Shown one piece after another: positions 54,367 through 63,636 of a stretch of 64,000 nucleotides of DNA; the first letter of the stretch is position 1; each line of letters starts with the position of its first letter. A program made the position numbers and the translations under genes. The stretch is taken from positions 3,233,001-3,297,000 of the forward strand of contig NC_009675.1 in NCBI RefSeq assembly GCF_000017505.1, given 5' to 3'. The notes beneath the pieces are model-generated. The model was not told the DNA's origin, did not search any database, and saw nothing but the letters and a program-made list of their open reading frames with translations. The DNA comes from Anaeromyxobacter sp. Fw109-5. Lineage in GTDB: Bacteria > Myxococcota > Myxococcia > Myxococcales > Anaeromyxobacteraceae.

Positions 54367-55177
54367 CGCGCCTCCGCCCGATCACGTAGGCGATCCAGCC
54401 GGCCTGGTTGCGCGCGCTCGCCCGCGGCAGGTAGCGCGAGGGGCCGGAGGCGACGTCCCAGAGCACCTCCAGGTCGACGAGCCCGGCTTCGCCGAGCAGC
54501 TCGGTCAGCTCGGGGAGGCTCCACAGGCGCCAGTCGTACTCGAACGCCCGGCGCATGGGACGGCCGCGGGCGAACTCGAAGTGGATCGCGCAGCGGATCC
54601 CGTGCGTGATGGGATCGAAGCGCTGCTGCTCCCAGACGTAGGTCACGCCGCTCCCGATCCGTCGCCGCTCGACGAGCTCCTTCTGCGCGTCCCAGCCGCC
54701 GAACGCGTCGAGCATCAGCACCCCCCCCGGCGCCAGCGCCGCCCGCGCGGAGCGCAGGTACCCGCGCAGGGCGGCGCGCGTCCGGAACACCCCGTAGCTG
54801 AAGTTGAGCGCCACCACCGCGTCGAACCGCTCGCGTGGCGCCTCGCGCACGTCGGCCTGGACGAGGCGGAGCCGCGCCGCCGCGTCGCCCAGGGAGGGGA
54901 TCCGGTAGCTGCGGGCCCAGGCGTGCACGGAGGGATCCAGGTCGACGGCGACCGCGATCCGCTCGGGCCCCCGCTCGACCCAGCTCGCCGCGAGCGCGGC
55001 GGTCCCGCTGAAGTCCTCGCGGAGGCGGCGCGCCGGCTGCTCGAACCTCCGGAGGACGCGCTCCACGACGGCGACGTCGGCGGCCGGGTCCTGGACGGCG
55101 CGCTCGTAGAGCCGGTGGCGGTCGCGAGGGCCTGGGGTGGGGAGAGCGTCGGCGCTGGAGTCGTGGGGGGCGCGCAT
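54311..55177 (-). CDS. Class I SAM-dependent methyltransferase
   Basis: 288 residues, ATG at 55177. Motif I is REDFSGTAALAASWVERGPE, motif II region IAVAVDLDPSVHAWARSYRI, and motif IV FDAVVALNFSYGVFRTRAAL. LRSARAALAPGGVLMLDAFG is the post-IV strand. Downstream VWEQQRFDPITHGIRCAIHF and LWSLPELTELLGEAGLVDLE are usual for small-molecule methyltransferases. The substrate is unknown. The N-terminal 20 residues look disordered. Its 3' end overlaps the PsiE gene, which is on the opposite strand. Confidence 0.88.
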   Translation of the reverse strand: MRAPHDSSADALPTPGPRDRHRLYERAVQDPAADVAVVERVLRRFEQPARRLREDFSGTAALAASWVERGPERIAVAVDLDPSVHAWARSYRIPSLGDAAARLRLVQADVREAPRERFDAVVALNFSYGVFRTRAALRGYLRSARAALAPGGVLMLDAFGGWDAQKELVERRRIGSGVTYVWEQQRFDPITHGIRCAIHFEFARGRPMRRAFEYDWRLWSLPELTELLGEAGLVDLEVLWDVASGPSRYLPRASARNQAGWIAYVIGRRRVSPPPASAGSRRRRPARG

Positions 55178-55313
55178 CGGGGCGCCTCCATACCGCTCCG
55201 GCGGGTGTCCGGCAAATCCGCCACCTCGCCCCCGCCGCGGCCGCCCTCGCCGGGTACGCCCTCCGGTGGAGGCCGCCCTGCCCCGCCGCGCCTGCCGCCC
55301 TATCTACCGGCGC

Positions 55314-57137
55314 ATGCGCCTGCCGGGAACGCTCGCCCTCCTCGCCCTCGCCCTCGCCTCCTGCGGTCGACGCGCCGCGACCCGCGCGGCGCCGGAGCCG
55401 GCCTTCGACGCCGGGCGTGCGCGCGCGGAGGTGGGCTGGCTCGCCGATCCGGCGCGCACCGGGCGCGGCGTGGGGACCCCCGGCGCCGCGCAGGCGGCCG
55501 ACTGGATCGCGGCGCGGTTCCGCGAGGCGGGGCTCGCCCCCGCCTGGGACGAGGGGTACCTGCAGCGCTTCGAGGCGCCGTTCCGCGCCACGCTCGGCGA
55601 GCGGAACGCGTTCGCGGTGGGGTCCTCGCACGGCGAGCTCGAGCGGGACTTCCTCCCGTTCGACTTCAGCGACGACGGCGCGGTCGAGGCCGAGGTCGTC
55701 TTCGCGGGCCACGGGATCACCGCGCCGGCCCTCGGCCACGACGACTACGGCGGCCTCGACGTGAAGGGGAAGATCGTGCTCGTGGCGCAGGACTTCCCGC
55801 GCGAGTCCGACGCCGCCTCGCCCTTCCGCGACCCGCGCCACTACCGCTTCGCCGAGTGGCGCTACAAGGCGACGAACGCGCGCGAGCACGGCGCCGCGGC
55901 GCTCATCGGCGTGCGCGACGTCTGGGCCGAGGGGCACGGGGGCGCCGACGACCTGCCCCCCTGGCGCGGCCAGGTCTCGTCGCGCGCCGGGATCGTCGCG
56001 GCGCGCGTCACGGCCGCGGCGCTCGCCCGGGCCGGCGTCGACGTGCGCGCGCTCGCCGCTCCGGGCGAGGCCGACGGCAAGCCCCACTCGCGGCCGCTCG
56101 GCGTGCGCGCACGGCTCGAGGTGCGGGTGCTGCACGAGCGGGCCACCACCGCCAACGTGGTCGCCATCCTGCCCGGGCGGGATCCCGCCGTCGCGGGCGA
56201 GTGCGTCGTCGTCGGCGCCCACCACGACCACCTCGGCCTGGGCGGCGACTCGTCGCTCGCACCCGAGCGGCTCGGCACGGTCCACCCCGGCGCGGACGAC
56301 AACGCGAGCGGGGTGGCCGCGCTCCTCGCCGTCGCCCGCGCGTTCGCCGCGGAGGGCCCGCCGCGGCGAACCCTCCTCTTCGCGGCGTTCGGCGCGGAGG
56401 AGCTCGGGATCCTGGGCTCCTCGGAGCTCGCCCAGCACCCCCCGCCCCGCTGCCCGACCGAGCGGATGCAGCTCATGGTGAACCTCGACATGGTGGGCCG
56501 CCCCGCCGCGGGGAAGGTCTACGTGGACGGCGCCGACACGGCGCGCGGGCTGCGCGACCTCGTGAAGGCGCTCGCCGAGCGCCCCCCGCGCCTCCCGCTG
56601 AAGCTCGCCTTCGGCGAGGGCGACGGCTACGGGCCCTCGGATCACACGAGCTTCTACGCCCGGGACGTCCCCGTGCTGTTCCTCTTCACGGGCCCCCACC
56701 CCGACTACCACCGGCCCTCGGACACGCCCGACAAGATCGACGGGGCGGGACTCGCCGCCGTGGCGCGCCTCGCCTACCGGGCGGCGCGCGAGGCCGCCGA
56801 GCGGGACGGCCGGCTCGAGGTGGTCCGGACCGCCTCGCCGCCGCCGCGCGAGCGCGGCGAGCGCGGCTACGGCACCTACCTCGGCGCGATCCCCGACTTC
56901 GCCGAGCGCAGCGCCCCCGGCGTGCTCCTCACCGGGGTGCGGGCGGGCAGCCCCGCCGAGCGGGCGGGGATCGCGGCGGGGGACGTGCTCCTGCGAGTCG
57001 GCCCGACGAAGCTCCTCGGCCTGCAGGATCTCGCCTTCGCCCTCCGCTCGCACCGGCCGGGCGACGAGGTGGAGGTGGAGTGGGAGCGCGCCGGGGCGCG
57101 CAGGACCGCGAAGGTGAGGCTCGAGGAGCGGCGGTGA
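55314..57137 (+). CDS. M28-family metallopeptidase lipoprotein with PDZ domain
   Basis: 607 residues, ATG at 55314; the lipobox is LALLALALASC. Residues 130-270 include a protease-associated insert (VKGKIVLVAQDFPRES). The two-zinc M28 site is complete: VVVGAHHDHLGLGGDSSL, HPGADDNASGVAALLAV, LFAAFGAEELGILGSS (catalytic Glu pair), VNLDMVGRPAAGKVYVDG and YGPSDHTSFYARDVPVLFLF. Residues 520-605 are a PDZ domain (GVLLTGVRAGSPAERAGIAA, GDVLLRVGPTKLLGLQDL). It is a periplasmic aminopeptidase, probably membrane-tethered. The TolB-like gene follows at 73 bases. Confidence 0.93.
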   Translation: MRLPGTLALLALALASCGRRAATRAAPEPAFDAGRARAEVGWLADPARTGRGVGTPGAAQAADWIAARFREAGLAPAWDEGYLQRFEAPFRATLGERNAFAVGSSHGELERDFLPFDFSDDGAVEAEVVFAGHGITAPALGHDDYGGLDVKGKIVLVAQDFPRESDAASPFRDPRHYRFAEWRYKATNAREHGAAALIGVRDVWAEGHGGADDLPPWRGQVSSRAGIVAARVTAAALARAGVDVRALAAPGEADGKPHSRPLGVRARLEVRVLHERATTANVVAILPGRDPAVAGECVVVGAHHDHLGLGGDSSLAPERLGTVHPGADDNASGVAALLAVARAFAAEGPPRRTLLFAAFGAEELGILGSSELAQHPPPRCPTERMQLMVNLDMVGRPAAGKVYVDGADTARGLRDLVKALAERPPRLPLKLAFGEGDGYGPSDHTSFYARDVPVLFLFTGPHPDYHRPSDTPDKIDGAGLAAVARLAYRAAREAAERDGRLEVVRTASPPPRERGERGYGTYLGAIPDFAERSAPGVLLTGVRAGSPAERAGIAAGDVLLRVGPTKLLGLQDLAFALRSHRPGDEVEVEWERAGARRTAKVRLEERR

Positions 57138-57210
57138 GCGGGTCCCCTCGCTGTAGGGCCTCCCCCGTGCGGGAATCGACAGGCGCCCGCGCGGCGGGAA
57201 GCTTCGACCC

Positions 57211-58261
<1,051 letters not shown>

Positions 58262-58284
<23 letters not shown>

Positions 58285-59194
58285 GCGCGACGTCGGCGCT
58301 CACCCGCCAGCGCTTCTTCGCGAGCTCGAGCCAGGCGCGCGTGGCGGGCGACAGCTGGCGGTCGCGCCGCCAGATGAGGGCCACGTCCCAGGGGATCCGC
58401 GGCTCGGAGATGCGCACCGAGCGGACCTGCTGCGGGTCGAGCTGGCGGCAGATCGTGTTCGGCAGCAGCGCCACCCCGATGTTCGCCGCCACGGCCGCGA
58501 CGATGAAGTCCCAGTGCGAGCTCTCGCTCACCACGGTCGGCTTGAAGCCGCTGCGGCGGCACGCCTCCAGGATGTGGCCGTGGAGGGCGAACTCCGGCCG
58601 GTAGAGCACGAAGGGTGTACCCTCCAGCTCGCGCAGCGTGAGCGCGCTCCGGCGGGTGAGGGGATGGGTCGGGTGGAGCACCGCCCTGAGCTCGTCCTTC
58701 ACGAAGGGCATCGTGCCGAACGCCTGCTCGTCGGTGGGCAGCACGATGGCGCCCACGTCGAGATCGCGGCTCATGATGAGCGCCTCGAGGTGGTGCGAGC
58801 CCTCCTCGCGCAGCTCGAGCAGGATGCCGGGGTAGGCCTGGTGGTACTCCGCGAGCAGCGGCGCGACGAAGGTGACGCCGACGATGGGGGGCATGCCGAC
58901 GCGCAGCCGCCCGCGCCGGAGCTGCGAGAGCTCCGCGACCTCCTCCTCGATCATGCGCAGCGAGTCGAGCACGCCCTCGGCGCGCTCGAGCACGATCTGC
59001 CCGGCGTCGGTGAGGGTCACGCGCCGGCGCTCGCGCACGAGCAGCGCCGCGCCGAGCTCCTCCTCCAGCGCCTTCACCATCTTGCTGATGGCGGGCTGGC
59101 TCACGTGCAGCGAGCGGCTCGCCCGCGTGAACCCGCCCTGCCGCGCCACCTCGACGAAGTACCGCAGCGCCGTGACGTCCACCGTCTCCTCCAT
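58262..59194 (-). CDS. LysR-type transcriptional regulator
   Basis: 310 residues, ATG at 59194. The winged helix is DVTALRYFVEVARQGGFTRA, RSLHVSQPAISKMVKALEEE and LLVRERRRVTLTDAGQIVLE. The inducer domain starts at GRLRVGMPPIVGVTFVAPLL, and VDGA-like DVGAIVLPTDEQAFGTMPFV follows. The IVGVTF and PTDEQ segments resemble the CidR/CitR subgroup that controls acetate or fermentation genes. The divergent gene across a 113-base AT-richer gap (an RsbRD-like protein) is the natural first target. No clear T-N11-A operator could be chosen. Confidence 0.92.
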
Positions 59195-59307
59195 GTCGGT
59201 TGGTTATCACTAGAATAGCAAGAATGAATTTCCGGCATACACGGATCTTCGACTAGGTTGCGCGCGGGCTCACGGGAAGGACCTCCGGAGCCACACGGGA
59301 GACGACG

Positions 59308-59799
59308 ATGACGATGGAAGATCTGCTGCGCGACGAGGAGGCGGCCATCCTGGAGGAGGCCGCACTCGAGGCCGCGCAGCTCGAGCACTACCGCCGCGAC
59401 GGCGCCCAGGCGACGCGCGGACGGCTCGAGCTCCTCTACCGCCAGCTGGTGGACGCGGTGCTCGCACGCGATCTCAACGCGCTGCGCGCCCACGTCACCC
59501 GCCTGGCGCACGAGCGATTCGCGGCGGGGTTCGACCTCTCCGAGGTGCAGGCCGCGTTCTCGATCCTCGAGGACGCCATCTGGCGGAAGGCGCTGTCCCG
59601 GCTGCCGTCGGACGAGCGAGCCTGGGGCCTCAGCCTGGTCGGGACCGTCTTCGCGCAGGGCAGGAGCACGCTCGCGCGAACCTACGAGTCGCTCGCGCCA
59701 CGCGCACCGGCGCCGTGCGTCGATCTCGCGCCCCTGTTCTTCGGCGCGGACTCCGTGCGGACCTCGCGGTTCGTGGAGGAGCTGGTCTACCCGGTCTGA
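59308..59799 (+). CDS. RsbRD N-terminal-like sensory protein
   Basis: 163 residues, ATG at 59308 (a second ATG two codons later is possible). It is all-helical: MTMEDLLRDEEAAILEEAAL, ALEAAQLEHYRRDGAQATRG, then LAHERFAAGFDLSEVQAAFS and ILEDAIWRKALSRLPSDERA. This matches the RsbRD_N type, a globin-like domain of stressosome co-antagonists, but no STAS domain is attached. A stand-alone unit might serve as a partner-binding domain. It is divergent from the LysR gene, which may control it. Confidence 0.7.
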   Translation: MTMEDLLRDEEAAILEEAALEAAQLEHYRRDGAQATRGRLELLYRQLVDAVLARDLNALRAHVTRLAHERFAAGFDLSEVQAAFSILEDAIWRKALSRLPSDERAWGLSLVGTVFAQGRSTLARTYESLAPRAPAPCVDLAPLFFGADSVRTSRFVEELVYPV

Positions 59800-59819
59800 T
59801 CGCCGTTCGCTCTCCAGGG

Positions 59820-59857
59820 CCCCCGCCGCGATCGCGCGCACGCGCGGGCGGCGGGGG
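59820..59857. terminator. Bidirectional hairpin between convergent genes
   Basis: CCCCCGCCGC at 59820-59829 pairs with GCGGCGGGGG at 59848-59857, and the loop can itself pair partly (CGCG with CGCG). It lies between the RsbRD-like and M19 genes, which converge here. There is no T-run. Confidence 0.5.
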
Positions 59858-59897
59858 TCAGGGGGGGGTGTGGATCGAGCGATTGTTTCACGGCGCC

Positions 59898-61067
59898 TCA
59901 AGGGAGGTTCGCGAGCAGGAAGCGCAGCGCGTTCTCGCCCATGACGGCGCGGATCGCGTCCTCCGAGAGCCCCTCGTCGAGCAGCGCCTGGGTGAGCACC
60001 TCCAGGCGGGAAGCGTCGAACGGCACCGTGGTCGCGCCGTCCCAGTCCGAGCCGAGCGCGACGTGCCTCACCCCGGCGACCTTCACGGCGTGCCGGATCG
60101 AGCGGGCGATGGCCCGCGGCGAGCGATCGCACACCGCGCCGTCCCAGTAGCCGATGCCGACGAGCGCGCCGTTCCGGGCGAGCCTGCGGAGCTGCCCGTC
60201 GGCCAGGTTGCGCGGCCCCGGGCAGACGGCGCTCACGCCGGTGTGAGACACCATCACCGGCCGGCGCGCCTGCGCGAGCGCCTCGTCGAAGGCGCGCGGC
60301 GAGGCGTGCGCGAGGTCCACGATCATGCGGCGCTCCTCCATGCGACGAAGCGCGTCGCGGCCGAGGGGGGTGAGCCCGCCTCGACGCGCCCCGTGCGCCG
60401 AGCCGGCCGCCGCGTTGTCCGCGAAGTGCGCGAGCCCCGCCGAGCGGAAGCCCGCCTCGAAGAGGGCGTCGAGCGTCTCGAGCCGCCCCTCGAGCGCGTG
60501 CAGCCCCTCCGTCGCGAGCACCGCCACCACCACGCGCCGTCCCGCCGGCTGGCGTGCGCGGGCCTCCAGCGCGGCGGCGAGCTCCGCGCGCGAGGTGGCC
60601 AAGACCAGCCGGCCCTCGGACTCCGCGGCCGCCCGGCGGAGCTTGTCGCCCTGGTGGAGCGCCCGCGCGAGCCGGCTGTTCCAGCTGCTCGCGGGCCACC
60701 GCGAGGCGATCGCGAGCGGCGTGACGAGGTCCATGCCGCCGGCGTTCGCGTCGTAGTTGTAGCCGCGCGGGACCTCGGTGACCGTCGAGAACAGCTGCAC
60801 CGCGACGTTGCCCTCCTCGAGGCGCGGCACGTCGCTGTGGCCCCGCGTCGAGCGGCGCAGCGGATCGCGATCCCAGAGCAGGAGGTCGTCGTGCAGGTCG
60901 GCGATCCGCAGCGAGGCGTGCAGGCGGCGGGCGCGGTCCGACACCTCGTGCACCGCGCGCGTCTCCACGCGGTTCAGGCGCCCCGCCACCAGGGGCGGGA
61001 GCGCGAAGAAGAAGATCCCCGCCGCGGCGAGGAGGAGCGCTGTGGCGAGGCGGAGCACGGAGGGCAT
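59898..61067 (-). CDS. Membrane dipeptidase, peptidase family M19
   Basis: 389 residues, ATG at 61067. The N-terminal helix LATALLLAAAGIFFFALPPL is a signal anchor. The two-zinc dipeptidase site is visible: RIADLHDDLLLWDRD (HxD), VAVLATEGLHALEG (Glu bridge), MIVDLAHASPRAFDEAL, VMVSHTGVSAVCPGPRNLAD and VALGSDWDGATTVPFDASRL. M19 enzymes hydrolyse dipeptides, including those with D-residues at the C-terminus, and act in peptide or cell-wall recycling. NAAAG and GLTPLG segments are typical. It ends 98 bases from the RsbRD-like gene, with a hairpin between. Confidence 0.92.
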   Translation of the reverse strand: MPSVLRLATALLLAAAGIFFFALPPLVAGRLNRVETRAVHEVSDRARRLHASLRIADLHDDLLLWDRDPLRRSTRGHSDVPRLEEGNVAVQLFSTVTEVPRGYNYDANAGGMDLVTPLAIASRWPASSWNSRLARALHQGDKLRRAAAESEGRLVLATSRAELAAALEARARQPAGRRVVVAVLATEGLHALEGRLETLDALFEAGFRSAGLAHFADNAAAGSAHGARRGGLTPLGRDALRRMEERRMIVDLAHASPRAFDEALAQARRPVMVSHTGVSAVCPGPRNLADGQLRRLARNGALVGIGYWDGAVCDRSPRAIARSIRHAVKVAGVRHVALGSDWDGATTVPFDASRLEVLTQALLDEGLSEDAIRAVMGENALRFLLANLP

Positions 61068-61120
61068 GGTACGCCACGGCGAGGCCCCGCGGGCCGCCGT
61101 TCCCTGAGCCGGGCTCGTGA

Positions 61121-61999
61121 TCAGTGGGCGTGCACCCCACTCCAGCGGGCCGCCTCGTGGCAGCCGGCGCACGCGCTCGTCACGGCGCCGAGGGATCGGG
61201 TGACCGCGGACCAGCGCCCCGCCGTCGCGGCGGCCTCGAGCTGGACCGCGCCCTCGCCGAGCAGCCCCGCCAGCTGCTCCACCGTCGCCGCCACCTCCGG
61301 CCCCGCGTGCTCACCGGCGTGCTCCGCGACGCGCCTCGGCCCCTCCGCCTCGAGCCAGCGCGCGACGCGCGCGATCTCCCCCGCCGCGCCCGCCACGCGC
61401 GCGTAGCCGCCGGCGGTGGGGCGCTCGACCAGCATCCGGCCGTAGGCCGCGCTGGCGTCGGCCCACGCGCCGCGGAGCCGCTCCATCGCGTCGTCGAGAT
61501 CCTCGGGCGGAGTGCTCCGGCGCGACAGCGTGGGCGCCAGCGCGCCGTGGGCCGCCGCGGTCACGGCCATGCCCGAGTGGAAGACCAGCACCTCCCCGCC
61601 GATCCAGCCCGTCCCGGCGAGGAGGACCGCGAGCAGGAGGGCGCACGCCGCCGTCCCGCGCCCCGCGATCGCGCCGCGGCGGAGGGCCCGGAGCCGAACG
61701 GCCGCGAGCGCGAGCAGGAGCACGGTGCCGGCGGCGCCCATCCCGAGGTGCAGCCATCGCCAGGTCCCGAGCCCTTCCGGCCACGGCAGGAGCGCGTTCG
61801 CGACCAGGCCCGCCCCTGCCGTCGCGACCGCGAAGACCGCCCCCACGCCGAGCGCGACGTCCCCCGCGAACGACCAGCGATCGGAGCGCCGGACCGCGGC
61901 GAGCCCGTACGCGAGGACGACCACCGGGAGGACGCCCAGCGTGACGTGCACGAGCGCGGGGTGCACCGTCGTCGCGCGGATGGCGCTGAACGGGTCCAC
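61121..61999 (-). CDS. DUF2231-like membrane protein with C-terminal haem-c motif
   Basis: 292 residues, GTG start. The N-terminal 145 residues hold four membrane helices: VHPALVHVTLGVLPVVVLAY, ALGVGAVFAVATAGAGLVAN, LHLGMGAAGTVLLLALAAVR and CALLLAVLLAGTGWIGGEVL. The first, with its His-Pro-x2-VH, is the DUF2231 start. The C-terminal 110 residues form a four-helix-like bundle ending with TSACAGCHEAARWSG, one CxxCH haem site, resembling cytochrome c'. The product could pass electrons between quinone and a periplasmic partner. It is 16 bases after the P460 gene and surely co-transcribed. Confidence 0.8.
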   Translation of the reverse strand: MDPFSAIRATTVHPALVHVTLGVLPVVVLAYGLAAVRRSDRWSFAGDVALGVGAVFAVATAGAGLVANALLPWPEGLGTWRWLHLGMGAAGTVLLLALAAVRLRALRRGAIAGRGTAACALLLAVLLAGTGWIGGEVLVFHSGMAVTAAAHGALAPTLSRRSTPPEDLDDAMERLRGAWADASAAYGRMLVERPTAGGYARVAGAAGEIARVARWLEAEGPRRVAEHAGEHAGPEVAATVEQLAGLLGEGAVQLEAAATAGRWSAVTRSLGAVTSACAGCHEAARWSGVHAH

Positions 62000-62015
62000 G
62001 ACGTCCCGGCTCCGG

Positions 62016-62534
62016 TCACTTCGAGAAGACGAGGTCGTTCGGGGCGGCGGTGTGGCAGCCGACGCAGCCCTTCACATCCGGCCCCGCGACGGGCTTGCCG
62101 TCCCGCGTGAAGACCTTCCAGTCCGGCGTCGCGCGGATCCAGAACCAGGAGCCGTTGCGCTTCGCCATGACGGTGAGCGACGCCGCGTCGGCGTCGGGCT
62201 GGGGGCGGTTCTCCTTCACGATGACGCTGCCCTCCGGGTACTGCCCGCCCGCCGTCGGCCCCTTCGCCGCCGCCTCGTTGCGCCAGGCCACGACGTAGGT
62301 CCCCCCGTGGCCCTTCGAGAGCACGGGCCTGGCGTACTGCGGGAACGTGCTCCAGGATCGATAGCCCTTCGCCTCCTCGAGGATCGCCCGCGCCTCACCG
62401 GCCGGCGCGACGCCCTTCTGCTCCTCCCCTTTGCCGTGCCCGGGCTGCGCTTGCGCGGCCGACTGCGCCAGCACGCCCACCGCGGCGACGCTCGCGACGA
62501 GCGCCGCCAGGGCGACACCGTGGACTCCCTTCAT
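62016..62534 (-). CDS. Cytochrome P460 family protein
   Basis: 172 residues, ATG behind CTGGACGGAGGAGCCACG. The signal peptide MKGVHGVALAALVASVAAVG ends near AQAQPG. The mature domain reads EEAKGYRSWSTFPQYARPVL, HGGTYVVAWRNEAAAKGPTA and GQYPEGSVIVKENR. The haem site near the C-terminus is KGCVGCHTAAPNDLVFSK. P460 cytochromes oxidise hydroxylamine or nitric oxide in ammonia oxidisers; related cytochrome c'-beta proteins bind NO. The crosslinking lysine of true P460 cannot be fixed without alignment. First gene of the two-gene redox transcript. Confidence 0.9.
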   Translation of the reverse strand: MKGVHGVALAALVASVAAVGVLAQSAAQAQPGHGKGEEQKGVAPAGEARAILEEAKGYRSWSTFPQYARPVLSKGHGGTYVVAWRNEAAAKGPTAGGQYPEGSVIVKENRPQPDADAASLTVMAKRNGSWFWIRATPDWKVFTRDGKPVAGPDVKGCVGCHTAAPNDLVFSK

Positions 62535-62878
62535 CGTGGCTCCTCCGTCCAGGCGCTCCACCTGCAGTGTCGAGTGCACTAGGCCGGGCGCCGCGCCGAG
62601 GACACGGCGCGGATGGGCCGTCGCGACGGGGCCAGGACATCGGTGAGCGCGCGACCACGCGCCAGGCAGGATCCCCCAGGGACGAGCGTCCGCCCGGGAG
62701 AAGGAGAGTCGCTGCGAGGGCGGGAGCACGTCCGCTTCTCCGCCCGTGAAGCGGCTGCTGCCGCCCCCGGTCCCGACGCGGCGCGCCAGGACGCGCACTT
62801 ATGAGACTTGACGCCGGTCAAGCGCAGCAACACGGAGTGAAACGAACGCGCAGACCATCGCCAAGGAGGCATCGACTC
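62535..62878. other. Divergent control region of the redox cluster
   Basis: 344 bases between the cytochrome P460 and cupredoxin starts. Apart from the FNR/CRP-like palindrome at 62807-62822, no gene or promoter box is supported. An Arg-rich open frame crosses the area and is not a gene. Confidence 0.45.
62807..62822 (+). promoter_or_regulatory. FNR/CRP-family operator
   Basis: CTTGAC-GCCG-GTCAAG is a perfect inverted repeat with a four-base spacer. It contains TTGAC-N4-GTCAA, the form recognised by FNR, FixK and DNR-type regulators (core TTGA-N6-TCAA). Its centre is 64 bases before the cupredoxin ATG, a fitting distance for class II activation. Control by oxygen, nitrate or NO is inferred. 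Confidence 0.6.
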
Positions 62879-63598
62879 ATGCCACGCCAGCGACTCATCC
62901 CGAGCTCGATCCTCGCCGTTCTCGTCACGGCCGCTCTCCCCTCCTCCGTCCTCGCCTACGAGGTCGCGCCGGTCGCGGACGGCGGGACCATCAGCGGGAA
63001 GGTCACGTTCAGCGGGCCCGTCCCGACGAAGAAGATCATCCCGACCAAGGACAAGGAGGTCTGCGGCGACATCCGCGAGGAGCCGGAGATCGTCGTCGGC
63101 GCGGACAAGGGCGTCCTCGACGCGGTCGTGTACCTGAAGTCCGTCGAGAAGGGGAAGGCGTTCCAGAAGCCCGCCCAGAAGCCGGAGATCGTGAACAAGG
63201 GGTGCCGCTTCGTCCCCAACGTCCAGGCGTTCCCGGTCGGGACGGTCGTCATCGTCAACTCCGACCCGGTCATGCACAACACCCACGGCTTCCACGACAA
63301 GGCGACCGTCTTCAACGTCGCGCTGCCGATGAAGGGGCAGCGCATCGAGCGGCCGCTCAAGAAGCCGGGCATCACGCGCGTGGAGTGCGACGCGCACGGC
63401 TGGATGCTCGCGTGGATCTACGTCGCGGACAATCCGTACTACGCCGTCACGCAGAAGGACGGCGCGTTCAGCATCACCGACGTGCCGCCGGGGAACTACA
63501 CGCTCGTCGCCTGGCACGCGTTCACGGGCCCGACCGAGGTGGCGGTCACCGTGAAGCCGAAGGAGGCGGCGAAGGTCCCCGTCGAGCTGAAGAAGTAG
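62879..63598 (+). CDS. Secreted cupredoxin-like / carboxypeptidase-regulatory-like protein
   Basis: 239 residues, ATG at 62879 behind CCAAGGAGGCATCGACTC. The signal peptide SSILAVLVTAALPSSVLAYE is cleaved before YEV. The domain starts with GGTISGKVTFSGPVPTKKII and has one Cys in DKEVCGDIREEPE. The plastocyanin-like site is VIVNSDPVMHNTHGFHD followed by ITRVECDAHGWMLAWIYVAD: two His, a Cys, a further His and a Met, a possible type-1 copper set. The C-terminal end DGAFSITDVPPGNYTLVAWH is a regulatory-like beta fold. It is the first gene of a probable operon with a TAT-exported phosphoesterase, and lies divergent from haem proteins. Confidence 0.85.
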   Translation: MPRQRLIPSSILAVLVTAALPSSVLAYEVAPVADGGTISGKVTFSGPVPTKKIIPTKDKEVCGDIREEPEIVVGADKGVLDAVVYLKSVEKGKAFQKPAQKPEIVNKGCRFVPNVQAFPVGTVVIVNSDPVMHNTHGFHDKATVFNVALPMKGQRIERPLKKPGITRVECDAHGWMLAWIYVADNPYYAVTQKDGAFSITDVPPGNYTLVAWHAFTGPTEVAVTVKPKEAAKVPVELKK

Positions 63599-63636
63599 TC
63601 CCGCCGTTCGGGATCGAAGAGTCGGAGGAGACGCCG

